Source of the DNA: Deltaproteobacteria bacterium
GTDB taxonomy: Bacteria > Myxococcota_A > Polyangia > Polyangiales > Ga0077539
DNA length: 64,000 bases
Reading direction: 5' to 3'
Assembly (NCBI GenBank): GCA_016704445.1
Contig: JADJAE010000165.1
Coordinates: 1-64,000, forward strand
Below are positions 45,781-54,841 of this stretch, piece by piece. The notes beneath the pieces were generated by a model. It did not search any database. It was given only the letters and a program-made list of their open reading frames with translations, and was not told where the DNA came from. Position numbers and translations under genes: made by a program. Position 1 is the first letter of the stretch. Every line of letters begins with the position of its first letter.

Positions 45781-47010
45781 ATGTCCCTCAAGTTCCCGAT
45801 CTACATGGACAACCACGCGACGACCCCGATGGATCCTCGCGTGCTCGAGGCGATGCTCCCGTACTTCACGGAGCACTACGGCAACGCCGCGTCTCGCTCG
45901 CACCGCTTCGGGTGGGTCGCCGAGGAGGCCGTCGGCTACGCCCGCGAGCAGATCGCCACGCTGATCGGCGCCGACAAGCCCGAGGAGATCATCTTCACCT
46001 CCGGCGCCACGGAGAGCAACAACCTCGCGATCAAGGGCGTCGCGGAGTTCTACCGCGACAAGGGCAACCACATCATCACCACGAAGATCGAGCACAAGGC
46101 CGTGCTCGACACCTGCAAGCGCCTGGAGAAGGAGGGCTACGAGGTGACCTACCTCGACGTGGGCCCTGAGGGCGTGGTCTCCGTCGACGACGTGCGCGCC
46201 GCCATGACCGACAAGACCATCCTGGTGTCGGTGATGCTCGCCAACAACGAGGTCGGCACCATCCAGCCCCTCAAGGAGATCGGCGCGCTCTGCAAGGAGC
46301 GCGGGGTGATCTTCCACACCGACGCGGTGCAGGGCATCGGCAAGACCGAGTTCAACGTGAAGGAGATGGGCGTCGACCTCGCGTCCATCACCGCGCACAA
46401 GATCTACGGCCCGAAGGGCGTCGGCGCGCTCTACGTGCGCCGGGCCCGGCCGCGGGTGCGGCTCACGGCGCAGATCGACGGCGGCGGCCACGAGCGCGGC
46501 AACCGCTCGGGCACGCTCAACGTCCCGGGCATCGTGGGCTTCGGCAAGGCCTGCGAGATCCTGAACAAGGAGTGGCGCGAGGAGTCGAAGCGGGTGAAGG
46601 CCCTGCGCGACCGGCTCAAGGACAAGCTCTTCGCCGAGCTCGACGAGTGCCACATCAACGGCGCGTGGGACGACGCGCGGCGGCTGCCCAACAACCTCAA
46701 CTGCTCGTTCTCGTACGTCGAGGGCGAGGGGCTGATGATGGCCATCAAGGACGTGGCGGTGTCGTCGGGCAGCGCGTGCACCAGCTCGTCGCTCGAGCCC
46801 TCGTACGTGCTGCGCGCGCTGGGCGTGGAGGAGGAGCTCGCGCACACGAGCATCCGCTTCGGCCTCGGTCGCTTCACCACCGAGGAGGAGGTCGACTACG
46901 TGGCGAAGCTGGTGGTGGACAAGGTCAAGAAGCTCCGCGACCTGTCGCCGCTCTACGAGATGGCCAGGGAGGGCGTGAACCTCAAGGACATCGTCTGGGC
47001 GGCGCACTGA
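45781..47010 (+). CDS. iscS: Cysteine desulfurase IscS
   Basis: Takes sulfur from cysteine and delivers it as persulfide to IscU. The 409-residue product shows MDNHATTPMDPRVLEAMLPY, TSGATESNNLAIKGVA, VMLANNEVGTIQPLKEIG, the PLP lysine in SITAHKIYGPKGVGALY, and the mobile catalytic loop VSSGSACTSSSLEPSYVLRA with the active Cys. C-terminal residues (SPLYEMAREGVNLKDIVWAA) are the IscU-docking end. The ATG at 45781 lies 21 bases after merR and is preceded by a GGAG ribosome site at 45766. Co-transcribed with merR and iscU. Confidence 0.95.
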   Translation: MSLKFPIYMDNHATTPMDPRVLEAMLPYFTEHYGNAASRSHRFGWVAEEAVGYAREQIATLIGADKPEEIIFTSGATESNNLAIKGVAEFYRDKGNHIITTKIEHKAVLDTCKRLEKEGYEVTYLDVGPEGVVSVDDVRAAMTDKTILVSVMLANNEVGTIQPLKEIGALCKERGVIFHTDAVQGIGKTEFNVKEMGVDLASITAHKIYGPKGVGALYVRRARPRVRLTAQIDGGGHERGNRSGTLNVPGIVGFGKACEILNKEWREESKRVKALRDRLKDKLFAELDECHINGAWDDARRLPNNLNCSFSYVEGEGLMMAIKDVAVSSGSACTSSSLEPSYVLRALGVEEELAHTSIRFGLGRFTTEEEVDYVAKLVVDKVKKLRDLSPLYEMAREGVNLKDIVWAAH

Positions 47011-47055
47011 TCTCGCGGCGGCTCTTCAACGGATAACGGTAGAAGGAATACGGTC

Positions 47056-47451
47056 ATGGCATACAGCGAAAAGGTCATCGAGCACGCGGAGAACCCCCGC
47101 AACGTCGGCACCCTGGACAAGGAAGACCCCAACGTGGGCACCGGCCTCGTGGGCGCTCCGGCGTGCGGCGACGTGATGCGGCTGCAGATCAAGGTGAGCG
47201 ACGCCGGGGTGATCGAGGACGCGAAGTTCAAGACCTTCGGCTGCGGGTCGGCCATCGCGAGCTCGTCGCTGGCCACCGAGTGGCTGAAGGGCCGCACGCT
47301 CGACGAGGCCTCGGAGATCCGCAACACGGACATCGTGAAGGAGCTCAACCTGCCGCCGGTGAAGATCCACTGCTCGGTGCTGGCCGAGGACGCGATCAAG
47401 AGCGCGATCGAGGACTTCCGCAAGAAGCAGTCGGCGAAGCGCGGCGCGTAG
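47056..47451 (+). CDS. iscU: Fe-S cluster scaffold IscU
   Basis: Scaffold on which a [2Fe-2S] cluster is assembled before transfer. The 131-residue product has the three conserved cysteines in GAPACGDVMRL, FGCGSAIASSSLA and KIHCSVLAEDAI, and the Hsc-recognition motif region LPPVKIHCS. YSEKVIEHAENPRNVG is the standard N-terminus. Start at 47056, 46 bases after iscS, with an AAGGAA-like ribosome site just upstream. Length equals the family norm. Confidence 0.95.
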   Translation: MAYSEKVIEHAENPRNVGTLDKEDPNVGTGLVGAPACGDVMRLQIKVSDAGVIEDAKFKTFGCGSAIASSSLATEWLKGRTLDEASEIRNTDIVKELNLPPVKIHCSVLAEDAIKSAIEDFRKKQSAKRGA

Positions 47452-47481
47452 GCGATACGGGCTTAGGAGAGGAGGAGAGCG

Positions 47482-47820
47482 ATGGTGACGGAGCTGGCAG
47501 TGCAGGTGACCCCGAAGGCGGTGGAGAAGGCCAAGGAGGCGCTCGCGAAGCGCGGCACCCCCGAGGCGCTGCTCCGGCTCGGCGTGCGGGGCGGCGGGTG
47601 CTCGGGCTTCTCCTACGTGATCGAGTTCGCCGACAAGCAGGGCACCCGAGACCAGGTGTTCGACTTCGACGGGCTGCGCGTGGTGGTCGACCCCAAGTCC
47701 CTGGTGTTCCTCAACGGCACCACCCTCGACTACGAGGTGAAGCTGATGCAGCACGGGTTCAAGTTCGTGAACCCGCAAGAGGCCACCGGCTGCGGCTGCG
47801 GCGAGAGCTTCGGCGTCTGA
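47482..47820 (+). CDS. iscA: A-type Fe-S carrier protein IscA
   Basis: Carries clusters or iron to targets. The 112-residue product keeps the three cysteines: RGGGCSGFSYVIEF and ATGCGCGESFGV (CxC near the end). VDPKSLVFLNGTTLDY is the conserved middle strand. The start is preceded by an AGGAGAGGAGAGC purine-rich ribosome site. It lies between iscU and hscB, in the usual operon order. Confidence 0.94.
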   Translation: MVTELAVQVTPKAVEKAKEALAKRGTPEALLRLGVRGGGCSGFSYVIEFADKQGTRDQVFDFDGLRVVVDPKSLVFLNGTTLDYEVKLMQHGFKFVNPQEATGCGCGESFGV

Positions 47821-47873
47821 TCGCTCGCTCCTCGCCCTTCCCTCTCACCTCCACCTCCCATCGACGGCCCACC

Positions 47874-48386
47874 ATGACCGACCCCTTCGAGCTCCTCGGC
47901 GTGGAGCGCCGCTTCTCCCTCGACCGCGCGGCGCTCGAGCAGCGCCACCGCGACCTCTCCCGAACGCTCCACCCCGACCGCTACGTGCAGAGCCCTCCCG
48001 GCGAGCGCCGCATGGCCCTCGAGCGCGCCGTGGCCGTCAACGAGGCCTTCCGCGCCCTGCGCGACCCGCTCACCCGCGCCGAGGCGCTGCTCTCCGCGCA
48101 CGGCCTCGCGGTGGGCGACGCCGACCGGCCCTCGCAGTCGCTGCTCATGGAGGTGATGGAGCTGCGAGAGTCGCTCGACGACGCCCGGCGCTCGCCCGAG
48201 AAGGTCGCCTCGCTGCTCGACCAGGTGCGCGCCCGATCGGGCTCCGAGGAGGCTCTCATCGCGTCGGTGTTCGATGACCAGCCCGCTCCAGGCCCCGATG
48301 CGCTAGGACGGGCCCGCGACGCGCTGGTGCGATTGAAATACTTCCGTCGCTTCGAGGAAGAAGCCGACGCGGCGCTCGATTCCTGA
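47874..48386 (+). CDS. hscB: Co-chaperone HscB (J-domain protein)
   Basis: Brings IscU to HscA and stimulates its ATPase. The 170-residue product has a J domain with the HPD motif in RTLHPDRYVQSPPGERR, and the C-terminal helical IscU-binding domain (DDARRSPEKVASLLDQVRAR, DALVRLKYFRRFEEEADAAL). The N-terminal MTDPFELLGVERRFSLDRAA matches HscB rather than general DnaJ proteins. No zinc-finger cysteines precede it, as seen in some eukaryotic forms. Start at 47874, 54 bases after iscA. Confidence 0.9.
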   Translation: MTDPFELLGVERRFSLDRAALEQRHRDLSRTLHPDRYVQSPPGERRMALERAVAVNEAFRALRDPLTRAEALLSAHGLAVGDADRPSQSLLMEVMELRESLDDARRSPEKVASLLDQVRARSGSEEALIASVFDDQPAPGPDALGRARDALVRLKYFRRFEEEADAALDS

Positions 48387-48416
48387 AGCCACACCCCTAC
48401 AGGTTCAACCCCTCCG

Positions 48417-50355
48417 ATGGCGCTCTTCCAGATCTTCGACCCCTCCGCGCGGCCCACGCCGATCGGCATCGACCTCGGCACCACCCACTCGCTGGTCGCG
48501 CACACCGTCGATGGACGACCGGAGTGCGTGCTCGACTGCGACATGAGCCCGCTGCTCCCCAGCGTGGTGCACTACCTCGAGCACGGCGGCGTGATGGTGG
48601 GCAACGCGGGCAAGGAGAAGGCCGCCCTGCACCCGAGGGAGACCCTGGTCTCGGTGAAGCGCTTCATGGGCCGCGGCGCCGACGACGCGGAGACCCGTCG
48701 GATGGGACCGTATGACTTCGCGATGCCCGAGGCGGGGCAGTCGAACACCGTGCGCTTCAAGGTGCACGGCCGAACGCTGACGCCGGTGGAGGTGTCCGCG
48801 GAGATCCTGCGGGTGCTGCGCACCAACGCGGAGGAGAAGCTGCGCACCATCGGCGGCGCGGTGATCACCGTGCCGGCGTACTTCGACGAGGCCCAGCGGC
48901 AGGCCACCAAGGACGCCGCGAAGCTCGCGGGCCTGGAGGTGCTGCGGCTGCTCAACGAGCCCACCGCGGCGGCGCTCGCCTACGGGCTCGACAAGGGGCG
49001 CACCCGAGGCACCTTCGCCGTCTACGACCTCGGCGGAGGGACCTTCGACGTCACCATCCTCTCCCTCGACGACGGGGTCTTCCAGGTGCGCTCCACCGGC
49101 GGCGACGCGCAGCTCGGCGGCGACGACATGGACCGCGCCTTCGCCGAGTGGGTCTTCCGTCACATGGGCGTCGACCCGGCGACCGCGTCGCCGGAGCTGG
49201 TGCGCGCGGCCCTCGACGCCGCCCGGGTCGCCAAGCACGAGCTCACCGACCGGCCCACCACCGTGATCGCCGTGACCGCGGGGGAGACCACCTTCGAGCG
49301 CTCGGTGCGCCGCACGGAGTTCGAGGACATCGTGAGGCCTGTGATCGAGCGCACGACGCCCGCCGTGAAGCGCGCCCTGCGCGACGCGGGGCTGCGACCG
49401 GAGGAGGTCGACGGGGTCATCCTGGTGGGCGGCAGCACGCGCGTCCCCGCGGTGCGCGAGCACGTGAAGAAGCTCTTCGGCCAGGAGCCCCTCTCGGACA
49501 TCGACCCCGACCAGGTGGTGGCCTTCGGCGCGGCCATCCAGGCCGACCTGCTCGCGGGCGACGGGGCGCAGGACGACGCGCTCATCCTCGACGTGATCCC
49601 GCTCTCGCTCGGGCATCGAGACCATGGGCGGCGTGGCGGAGAAGATACTCCCGCGCAACACCACCACCCCCGCGGGGCGGGCGCAGCAGTTCACCACCTA
49701 CGCCGACGGGCAGACGGGCTTCGAGCTGCACGTGGTGCAGGGAGAGCGGGAGCTGGCGGCGGACAACCGCTCGCTGGCGCGGGTGACGCTCAAGGGTATT
49801 CCGCCGATGCCCGCCGGGGCGGCGAAGCTGGAGGTGACCTTCCGCGTCGACGCCGACGGGATGCTCACGGTGACCGCGAGGGAGCTCAACACGGGCATCG
49901 AGCAGCACATCGAGGTGACGCCGTCCTTCGGGCTGAGCGGAGACGACGTCGAGCGGATGCTGCTGGAGTCCTACGAGCACGCGGAGTCCGACCTCGCGGC
50001 GCGGCAGCTCAGGGAGCGGATCATCGAGGGCGAGCGGGTGATCGCGGCCACCGAGGCGGCGCTCAAGGTGGACGGCGACCTGCTGGACGAGGACGAGCGC
50101 GCGGAGCTCGACGGCGCCTTGAAGGCGCTGAGGGACGCCATCGCGGCGCAGGACGGCAAGAAGATCCACCATCGCACCGACGGGCTCGACCGGGCGACGC
50201 AGCCGCTGGCCGAGCGGCGCATGGACCGGGCGGTGCAGCAGGCCATGAAGGGCCGCGCAGTGGCGGAGATCGAGGACACGGTGAAGGACCGCCCGGAGCA
50301 CCCGCACCTCGCGGCCTCGTATGCGGCGGACGAAGCGTCCGACAAGGAGACTTAG
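48417..50355 (+). CDS. hscA: Fe-S chaperone HscA, one frameshift near 49612
   Basis: Hsp70-class chaperone that releases the cluster from IscU. Residues 1-400: PIGIDLGTTHSLVAHTVDGR, VITVPAYFDEAQRQATKDAA, LLNEPTAAALAYGLDKG, FAVYDLGGGTFDVTILSLDD, LGGDDMDRAF, and VILVGGSTRVPAVREHVKKL. At DVIPLSLG one extra G turns the frame; the next frame continues IETMGGVAEKILPRNTTTP, the standard start of the substrate-binding domain, and runs to the normal end. Length 1939 bases, 1 over a multiple of 3 (about 645 residues). The shift lies in a GGG run and is most easily a sequencing error. Confidence 0.9.
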
Positions 50356-50358
50356 CTG

Positions 50359-50754
50359 ATGGCGACGGTGCGCTTTCTCAACACGGACGACGGCGAGGTG
50401 GAGGTCGAGGTGCCGCTCGGTACGTCGCTGCTCGAAGCGGCGCAGAAGGCCCACGCCCCGGAGGGATCAGCCTGCGGCGGGGTGTGCGCCTGCTCGACGT
50501 GCCACGTGCACGTGAAGAAGGGCCTCAACCTGCTCTCGGAGATGGAGGACGAGGAGAACGACATCCTCGACAAGGCCTTCGACGTCGAGGCGGTCTCGCG
50601 CCTGGGCTGCCAGGCGAAGGTCGAGCGCGAGGGCCTCGTCGAGCTCGTCATCACCCGGGAGAGCTACGAGACCTGGTACAACGAGCACCCCAAGGAGCGG
50701 CACGCCCGCGACGAGCGCATCAAGCTGACGGGCTCGCCTCGCACGAAGCCCTGA
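50359..50754 (+). CDS. fdx: ISC-type [2Fe-2S] ferredoxin
   Basis: Electron donor in cluster assembly. The 131-residue product has the four ligands in GSACGGVCACSTCHVHVKKG and, after about 35 residues, SRLGCQAKVERE. MATVRFLNTDDGEVEVEVPL is the usual N-terminus; ARD-rich residues after VELVITRE form a longer C-terminal tail than the E. coli protein (about 20 extra residues). It begins 3 bases after hscA and is the last gene of the operon. Confidence 0.93.
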   Translation: MATVRFLNTDDGEVEVEVPLGTSLLEAAQKAHAPEGSACGGVCACSTCHVHVKKGLNLLSEMEDEENDILDKAFDVEAVSRLGCQAKVEREGLVELVITRESYETWYNEHPKERHARDERIKLTGSPRTKP

Positions 50755-50770
50755 TCCTCCGCGATCGCTC

Positions 50771-52000
50771 GTGCGCTGGGTCATCCTCTCGCTCTTCGCG
50801 CTGACCTACGCGGGCATCAGCGCCCGACGGGTCTCTATGCTCCCCATCGGCCGTCCGGCGCTGGCGCTGGTGGGCGCCACGGCGCTGGTCATCGCCGGCC
50901 ACTTCGCCGGGCCCTACGGCCTCTCCCCCGACGCCGCGCTCCACGCCGTGGAGCCCAACACCATCGCCCTGCTGGTGGCGATGATGATCGTCTCGTCGGC
51001 GCTGGGCGAGGCGGGCTTCTTCGACCGCGCCACCGACGCGCTCGCCGCGCGGCTGCGCTCCCCCGCGGCGCTGCTCTACGCGGTGACCCTCGGCTCGGGG
51101 CTGCTCTCGGCGGTGCTGGTCAACGACGCGGTGTGCGTGCTGGCCACCCCGCTGGTGGTGCGCCTCGCGCGCAGGACGGGCGCCGCCGTGCGGCCGCTGC
51201 TCTTCGCGGTGGCCATGGGGTCCAACGCGGGCAGCGCCCTCACCCTCGGCGGCAACCCCCAGAACATGCTGGTCGCGCGGCTCTCGGGGCTCAGCTACCG
51301 GGGATACCTCGCGCACTCGGCGCTGCCCACGCTGGCCGCGCTGACGGTGACCGCTGGGCTGCTCCACGGGCTCTACCGCGGGCGCTTGACCGAAGAGGGC
51401 CCGAGGGAGCCCGAGGGTACTGTGGCGCAGGGCGACGCCCGGATGCTGCCCTGGACGCTGCTTGCCGTCGGGGTGGTGATCGCGGCCAACCTCGCGGGCG
51501 CGCCGCTCGCGTGGAGCGCGCTGGCGGGCGCGTCGCTCGCGCTCATCGCCTCGCGGGAGAAGGCCCACCAGGTGCTCGCCCAGGTCGAGTGGAGCGTTCC
51601 GCTCTTCTTCGCGGGGCTGTTCATCTCGGTGGCGGCGCTGCGGCAGACGGGCCTTCCCGCCGACGCGCTGCGGGTGCTGGGGCCGACGACGGGAGCCCAC
51701 GCCGACCTGCTGCTGGTGCCGGTGATCTCCCTCGGGTCGCAGGTGGTGAGCAACGTCCCTCTCATCCTGCTGCTCGAGCCCTGGATCAGGACCTTCCCGG
51801 ACCCCGAGCACGCCTGGACGGTGACCGCGCTGGTGTCGACGCTGGCGGGCAACCTGACGCTGCTGGGCTCCGTGGCCAACGTGATCGTCTTCGAGCAGGC
51901 GAAGACCCGGGTGGGCTTCGTCGAATATCTCAAGGTGGGCGTCCCGGTGACGCTGCTCTCCACGGGGCTGGCGCTGGGGCTGCTGAAGCTGCCAGGCTGA
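50771..52000 (+). CDS. Ion transporter superfamily permease (ArsB/NhaD-type)
   Basis: A 409-residue polytopic membrane protein with about eleven hydrophobic segments. NTIALLVAMMIVSSALGEAG and LVNDAVCVLATPLVVRLA, with the pattern GSNAGSALTLGGNPQNMLVA (repeated in the second half as LAGNLTLLGSVANVIVFEQA), are the N-P/N-x-S hairpins of the ArsB/NhaD/citrate transporter superfamily. The substrate could be sodium/proton, arsenite or an organic anion; the YbiR-like layout argues for a cation or anion antiporter. GTG at 50771, 16 bases after fdx, so it may be read with the isc operon. Confidence 0.75.
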   Translation: MRWVILSLFALTYAGISARRVSMLPIGRPALALVGATALVIAGHFAGPYGLSPDAALHAVEPNTIALLVAMMIVSSALGEAGFFDRATDALAARLRSPAALLYAVTLGSGLLSAVLVNDAVCVLATPLVVRLARRTGAAVRPLLFAVAMGSNAGSALTLGGNPQNMLVARLSGLSYRGYLAHSALPTLAALTVTAGLLHGLYRGRLTEEGPREPEGTVAQGDARMLPWTLLAVGVVIAANLAGAPLAWSALAGASLALIASREKAHQVLAQVEWSVPLFFAGLFISVAALRQTGLPADALRVLGPTTGAHADLLLVPVISLGSQVVSNVPLILLLEPWIRTFPDPEHAWTVTALVSTLAGNLTLLGSVANVIVFEQAKTRVGFVEYLKVGVPVTLLSTGLALGLLKLPG

Positions 52001-52043
52001 AGCGCCCTCTCGGACGCCGCCGCGGGATAGAGTCGGCGCCCCC

Positions 52044-52868
52044 ATGCGAGTCCACCACATCGATTGCGCGACCATGTGCCCGCTCTCCCGCCGTCTCATC
52101 AACGGCGACGGGGGCTACTTCGAGCCCGCCCGGCTCGTCGCCCACTGCCTGCTCGTCGAGACCGACGGGCACGGGCTCATCCTGGTCGACACGGGCGTAG
52201 GGAGCGCCGACGTGCTCGACCCGAAGGGCCGCCTCGGCGCGGCCTTCGTGGCCGCCGTCGGCATGGGCAAGGCTCCCATCAAGACCGCCGCCCAGCACGT
52301 CGCCGCGCTCGGATATGCCTTGAAGGACGTCCGGCACATCCTGGTGACGCACCTCGACCTCGACCACGCGGGCGGCCTCGGCGACTTCCCCGACGCCACG
52401 GTGCACGTCCACCAGCGGGAGCACGACGCCGCGTTCTCGCCCTCCTGGCGCGAGCGGGAGCGCTACCGGGCCTGCCACTGGGCGCACGGTCCGAGGTGGG
52501 CGCCCTACGAAAGCACGGGGGAGCCCTGGATGGGCTTCGCCGCGGTGCGCGACCTGACGGGGCTGCCGCCTGAGGTGCTGGCGGTCCCGATGCCGGGGCA
52601 CACCCGCGGGCACGCGTGCATCGCCGTGAAGTCGGGCGCGGAGTGGCTGCTCCACGCGGGCGACGCCTTCTTCCATCGCAGCGCCGTCGAGCCCGGCTCC
52701 GCCCCGATGCCCTCGGGCCTCCGCGCCTTCGAGGGCCTCATCGCCATCGACCGCTCGGCCGTGCACAACAACCACGCCCGGCTGCGCGACCTCGCCCGCG
52801 ACCACGGCGGCGAGGTGCGGGTCTTCTGCGCCCACGACCCGGTGCAATTCGACCGCATGGCTGGCTGA
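52044..52868 (+). CDS. Metallo-beta-lactamase-fold hydrolase, lactonase-like
   Basis: A 274-residue cytoplasmic hydrolase. The metal site motif is HILVTHLDLDHAGGLGDFPD (HxDxDH, the form common in the quorum-quenching lactonase branch), followed by PMPGHTRGHACIAVKSG (third His), LLHAGDAFFHRSA (bridging Asp) and VRVFCAHDPVQF (fifth ligand His). The size and TGVGSAD loop fit lactonases such as AiiA/AttM, but the branch also contains other ester hydrolases, so the substrate is not fixed. ATG at 52044, 43 bases after the permease gene. Confidence 0.8.
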   Translation: MRVHHIDCATMCPLSRRLINGDGGYFEPARLVAHCLLVETDGHGLILVDTGVGSADVLDPKGRLGAAFVAAVGMGKAPIKTAAQHVAALGYALKDVRHILVTHLDLDHAGGLGDFPDATVHVHQREHDAAFSPSWRERERYRACHWAHGPRWAPYESTGEPWMGFAAVRDLTGLPPEVLAVPMPGHTRGHACIAVKSGAEWLLHAGDAFFHRSAVEPGSAPMPSGLRAFEGLIAIDRSAVHNNHARLRDLARDHGGEVRVFCAHDPVQFDRMAG

Positions 52869-53009
52869 GATATCCAATGAACATCCGCGCCGATATCGAT
52901 TGAAGCTCTCTTCCGATATGTCGCCCTCGTGGGCCGACGCGGCACCTGCCCCCACATCACCGCCCACCGTCTTTTCCGCGCTTCTCACGATCACCAGGCG
53001 ATCGCTCGA

Positions 53010-53030
53010 CACCTGTATACCTACAAGGTG
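53010..53030. promoter_or_regulatory. Small inverted repeat upstream of the secreted-protein gene
   Basis: CACCT (53010-53014) and AGGTG (53026-53030) pair around 11 A/T-rich bases (gtatacctaca) in an intergenic stretch (52869-53082) that is richer in A and T than the surroundings. TATACC and ATTATGCAT nearby could form a promoter for the gene at 53083. Weak evidence; a possible operator only. Confidence 0.25.
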
Positions 53031-53082
53031 ATTATGCATTGGCGCCATTGACGACCATCATCGATGGAGTTGTCATCGACAC

Positions 53083-53520
53083 ATGGATGAGCGCCACTCC
53101 GATGTGCCGACGGCCCGAGCCAGCCTCCACCCGCTCCCGGTGCGGCGCTCGGTGATCCCCAAGCCCGCGGACGCCGTCGAGCGGCGGTCGCTGGCGCCCT
53201 CCCCTACGCACCAGGCCCGACGGCACTTCGCCGCCTTCGGGCTGCTGCTCGCCAGCGGCGCGGCCCTCGGGTTCCACGCCTCGCTCTCCGACGCCGACGA
53301 ACCCTCGGGTCCGGCCTTCAACTCCCACCCCGTGCGCCAGGCCCGGCGCGCCCCGGTCGCCCCGACGAGCGCTCCCGTGGTCGAGCCCGTCGAGGCCGCC
53401 GCGGCGGTCGAGCCCGTCGAGGAGACGCCGCTCACCGTGCGACGCCGGCACCACCGCCCGCACCGCTCGATGCTGGCCTCCTCCGAGCGCTCGGCCTACA
53501 CGCTCATCATCCTGCCCTGA
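53083..53520 (+). CDS. Small predicted secreted or membrane-anchored protein
   Basis: A 145-residue basic protein of unknown function. Residues about 45-66 form one hydrophobic segment (HFAAFGLLLASGAALGF) after an N-terminal basic part that has the look of a signal anchor. The rest is Pro/Ala/Val-rich with runs such as EPVEAAAAVEPVEETP, followed by a basic stretch (VRRRHHRPHR) before the hydrophobic end TLIILP. No motif is recognised. It ends 3 bases before the stop of the convergent symporter gene. Codon usage is normal for the window, so it is probably real. Confidence 0.5.
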   Translation: MDERHSDVPTARASLHPLPVRRSVIPKPADAVERRSLAPSPTHQARRHFAAFGLLLASGAALGFHASLSDADEPSGPAFNSHPVRQARRAPVAPTSAPVVEPVEAAAAVEPVEETPLTVRRRHHRPHRSMLASSERSAYTLIILP

Positions 53521-53523
53521 CCG

Positions 53524-54822
53524 CTACGCCCCGCGCTCCTCCGTACGAAACACGCCCTCCCAGCGGGCGATCACCACGCTGGCCAGCGCGTTGCCCGTCA
53601 CGTTGAGGGTCGTGCGCGCCATGTCCATCACCTCGTCGACCGCGAGCAGCATCGCCACCCCGGCCTCGCCCGGCAGGCCGTAGCTGGCGCAGGTGCCGGC
53701 GATGATCACCAGCGTGGCGCGGGGCACGCCCGCGACGCCCTTCGAGGAGAGCATGAAGGTCAGCACCATCGTGAGCTGCTGGGTCACCGTGAGCTCCACG
53801 TGCGCCGCCTGCGCGATGGCCAGGCTCGCGAACACCAGGTAGAGCGTCGACCCGTCGAGGTTGAACGAGTACCCGGTGGGGATCACGAAGCCCGCCACGC
53901 GCCGGGGCACCCCGAAGCGCACCATCTCTTCGAGGAGCCGGGGCAGCGCCGCCTCGGAGGAGGCCGTCGAGAAGGCGGTCAGCGCGGGCTCGCGGATGGC
54001 CCGGAGAAACTCCATCACCCTCACCCGACAGATCATCAGGACGGGGACGAAGACGAAGAAGAACATCACCGCGAGCGAGAGGTAGAGGCTCCCCACGAGG
54101 CGGGCGTAGCGGCCGAGGAGGTAGAACACCGCCGTCCAGCCCTTGATGAAGTGGCCGTCGACGACGTGCCCCGCCGCCATGTGCGAGATGTTGTATCCCA
54201 TGGCGCCGAACACCCCGAGGGGAGTGAGGGCCATCACCATCTCGGTGTATTTGAACATCACCTTCGCGAAGCCCTCGAAGAAGACGAACACCGGGCGCCC
54301 CATGTCGCCGGAGCGCGCCAGCGCGAGGCCCAGCAGCGTCGCGAAGATCACCACCGGCAGGATGTCCCCCTCCGCCGCGTGCTGAACCACGTTCGAGGGG
54401 AACATATGCAGCGCGATCTCCCACCCGTCGCGCGCCCGCTGCGTCGCCACGCCGGCCACGTGGGCGCCCGCGTCGAGGGGCAATCCGTCGCCCGGCCGAA
54501 TGGTGTTGGCGATGAAGAGCCCGATCGCCAGCGCGAGGGTGGTCACCACCTCGAAGTAGAGCAGGGCCTTTCCGCCCATGCGCCCGACGGCCTTGATGTC
54601 GCCGGTCTGCGCGATGCCCACCACGATGGTGGAGAGCAGCAAGGGGACGATGAGCCCCTTGATGAGCGAGATGAAGGCCTTCGAGAAGAAGCGGAAGAGG
54701 TTGTAGACCGCGGGGTGCTGGTCCTGCGGGAAGAAGCCTCCGAGGAGGACCCCCAGCGCGAGCCCGATGAAGATCCAGAGGGTGCTCGACCGCCACCAGG
54801 GCCGCGTCACGGCTTCGCTCAT
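53524..54822 (-). CDS. Dicarboxylate/amino acid:cation symporter (DAACS family)
   Basis: A 432-residue transporter of the GltP/DctA family, taking up C4-dicarboxylates or acidic amino acids with protons or sodium. Family motifs: AFSTASSEAALPRLLEEMVR (serine-rich hairpin), VIPTGYSFNLDGSTLYLVFA (the NMDGT equivalent), LSSKGVAGVPRATLVIIAGT, and VDEVMDMARTTLNVTGNALA with the Asp/Asn of the substrate site. The ATG at 54822 (MSEAVTRPWW) was selected since the upstream frame is Arg-rich. It starts 19 bases after the TolC-type gene stops, on the same strand. Confidence 0.9.
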   Translation of the reverse strand: MSEAVTRPWWRSSTLWIFIGLALGVLLGGFFPQDQHPAVYNLFRFFSKAFISLIKGLIVPLLLSTIVVGIAQTGDIKAVGRMGGKALLYFEVVTTLALAIGLFIANTIRPGDGLPLDAGAHVAGVATQRARDGWEIALHMFPSNVVQHAAEGDILPVVIFATLLGLALARSGDMGRPVFVFFEGFAKVMFKYTEMVMALTPLGVFGAMGYNISHMAAGHVVDGHFIKGWTAVFYLLGRYARLVGSLYLSLAVMFFFVFVPVLMICRVRVMEFLRAIREPALTAFSTASSEAALPRLLEEMVRFGVPRRVAGFVIPTGYSFNLDGSTLYLVFASLAIAQAAHVELTVTQQLTMVLTFMLSSKGVAGVPRATLVIIAGTCASYGLPGEAGVAMLLAVDEVMDMARTTLNVTGNALASVVIARWEGVFRTEERGA

Positions 54823-54841
54823 GACGCCGGACCTTAGGCGA

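Noticed and set aside
49600..49630. Programmed frameshift in hscA
   Set aside because: No slippery heptamer or downstream stem; one extra G in a GGG run fits an error better, and HscA is not known to be made that way.
52335..52380. Missing metal ligand in the MBL-fold hydrolase (HLDLDH instead of HxHxDH)
   Set aside because: The HxDxDH form is found in the lactonase branch of the family, so it is not a sign of inactivation.
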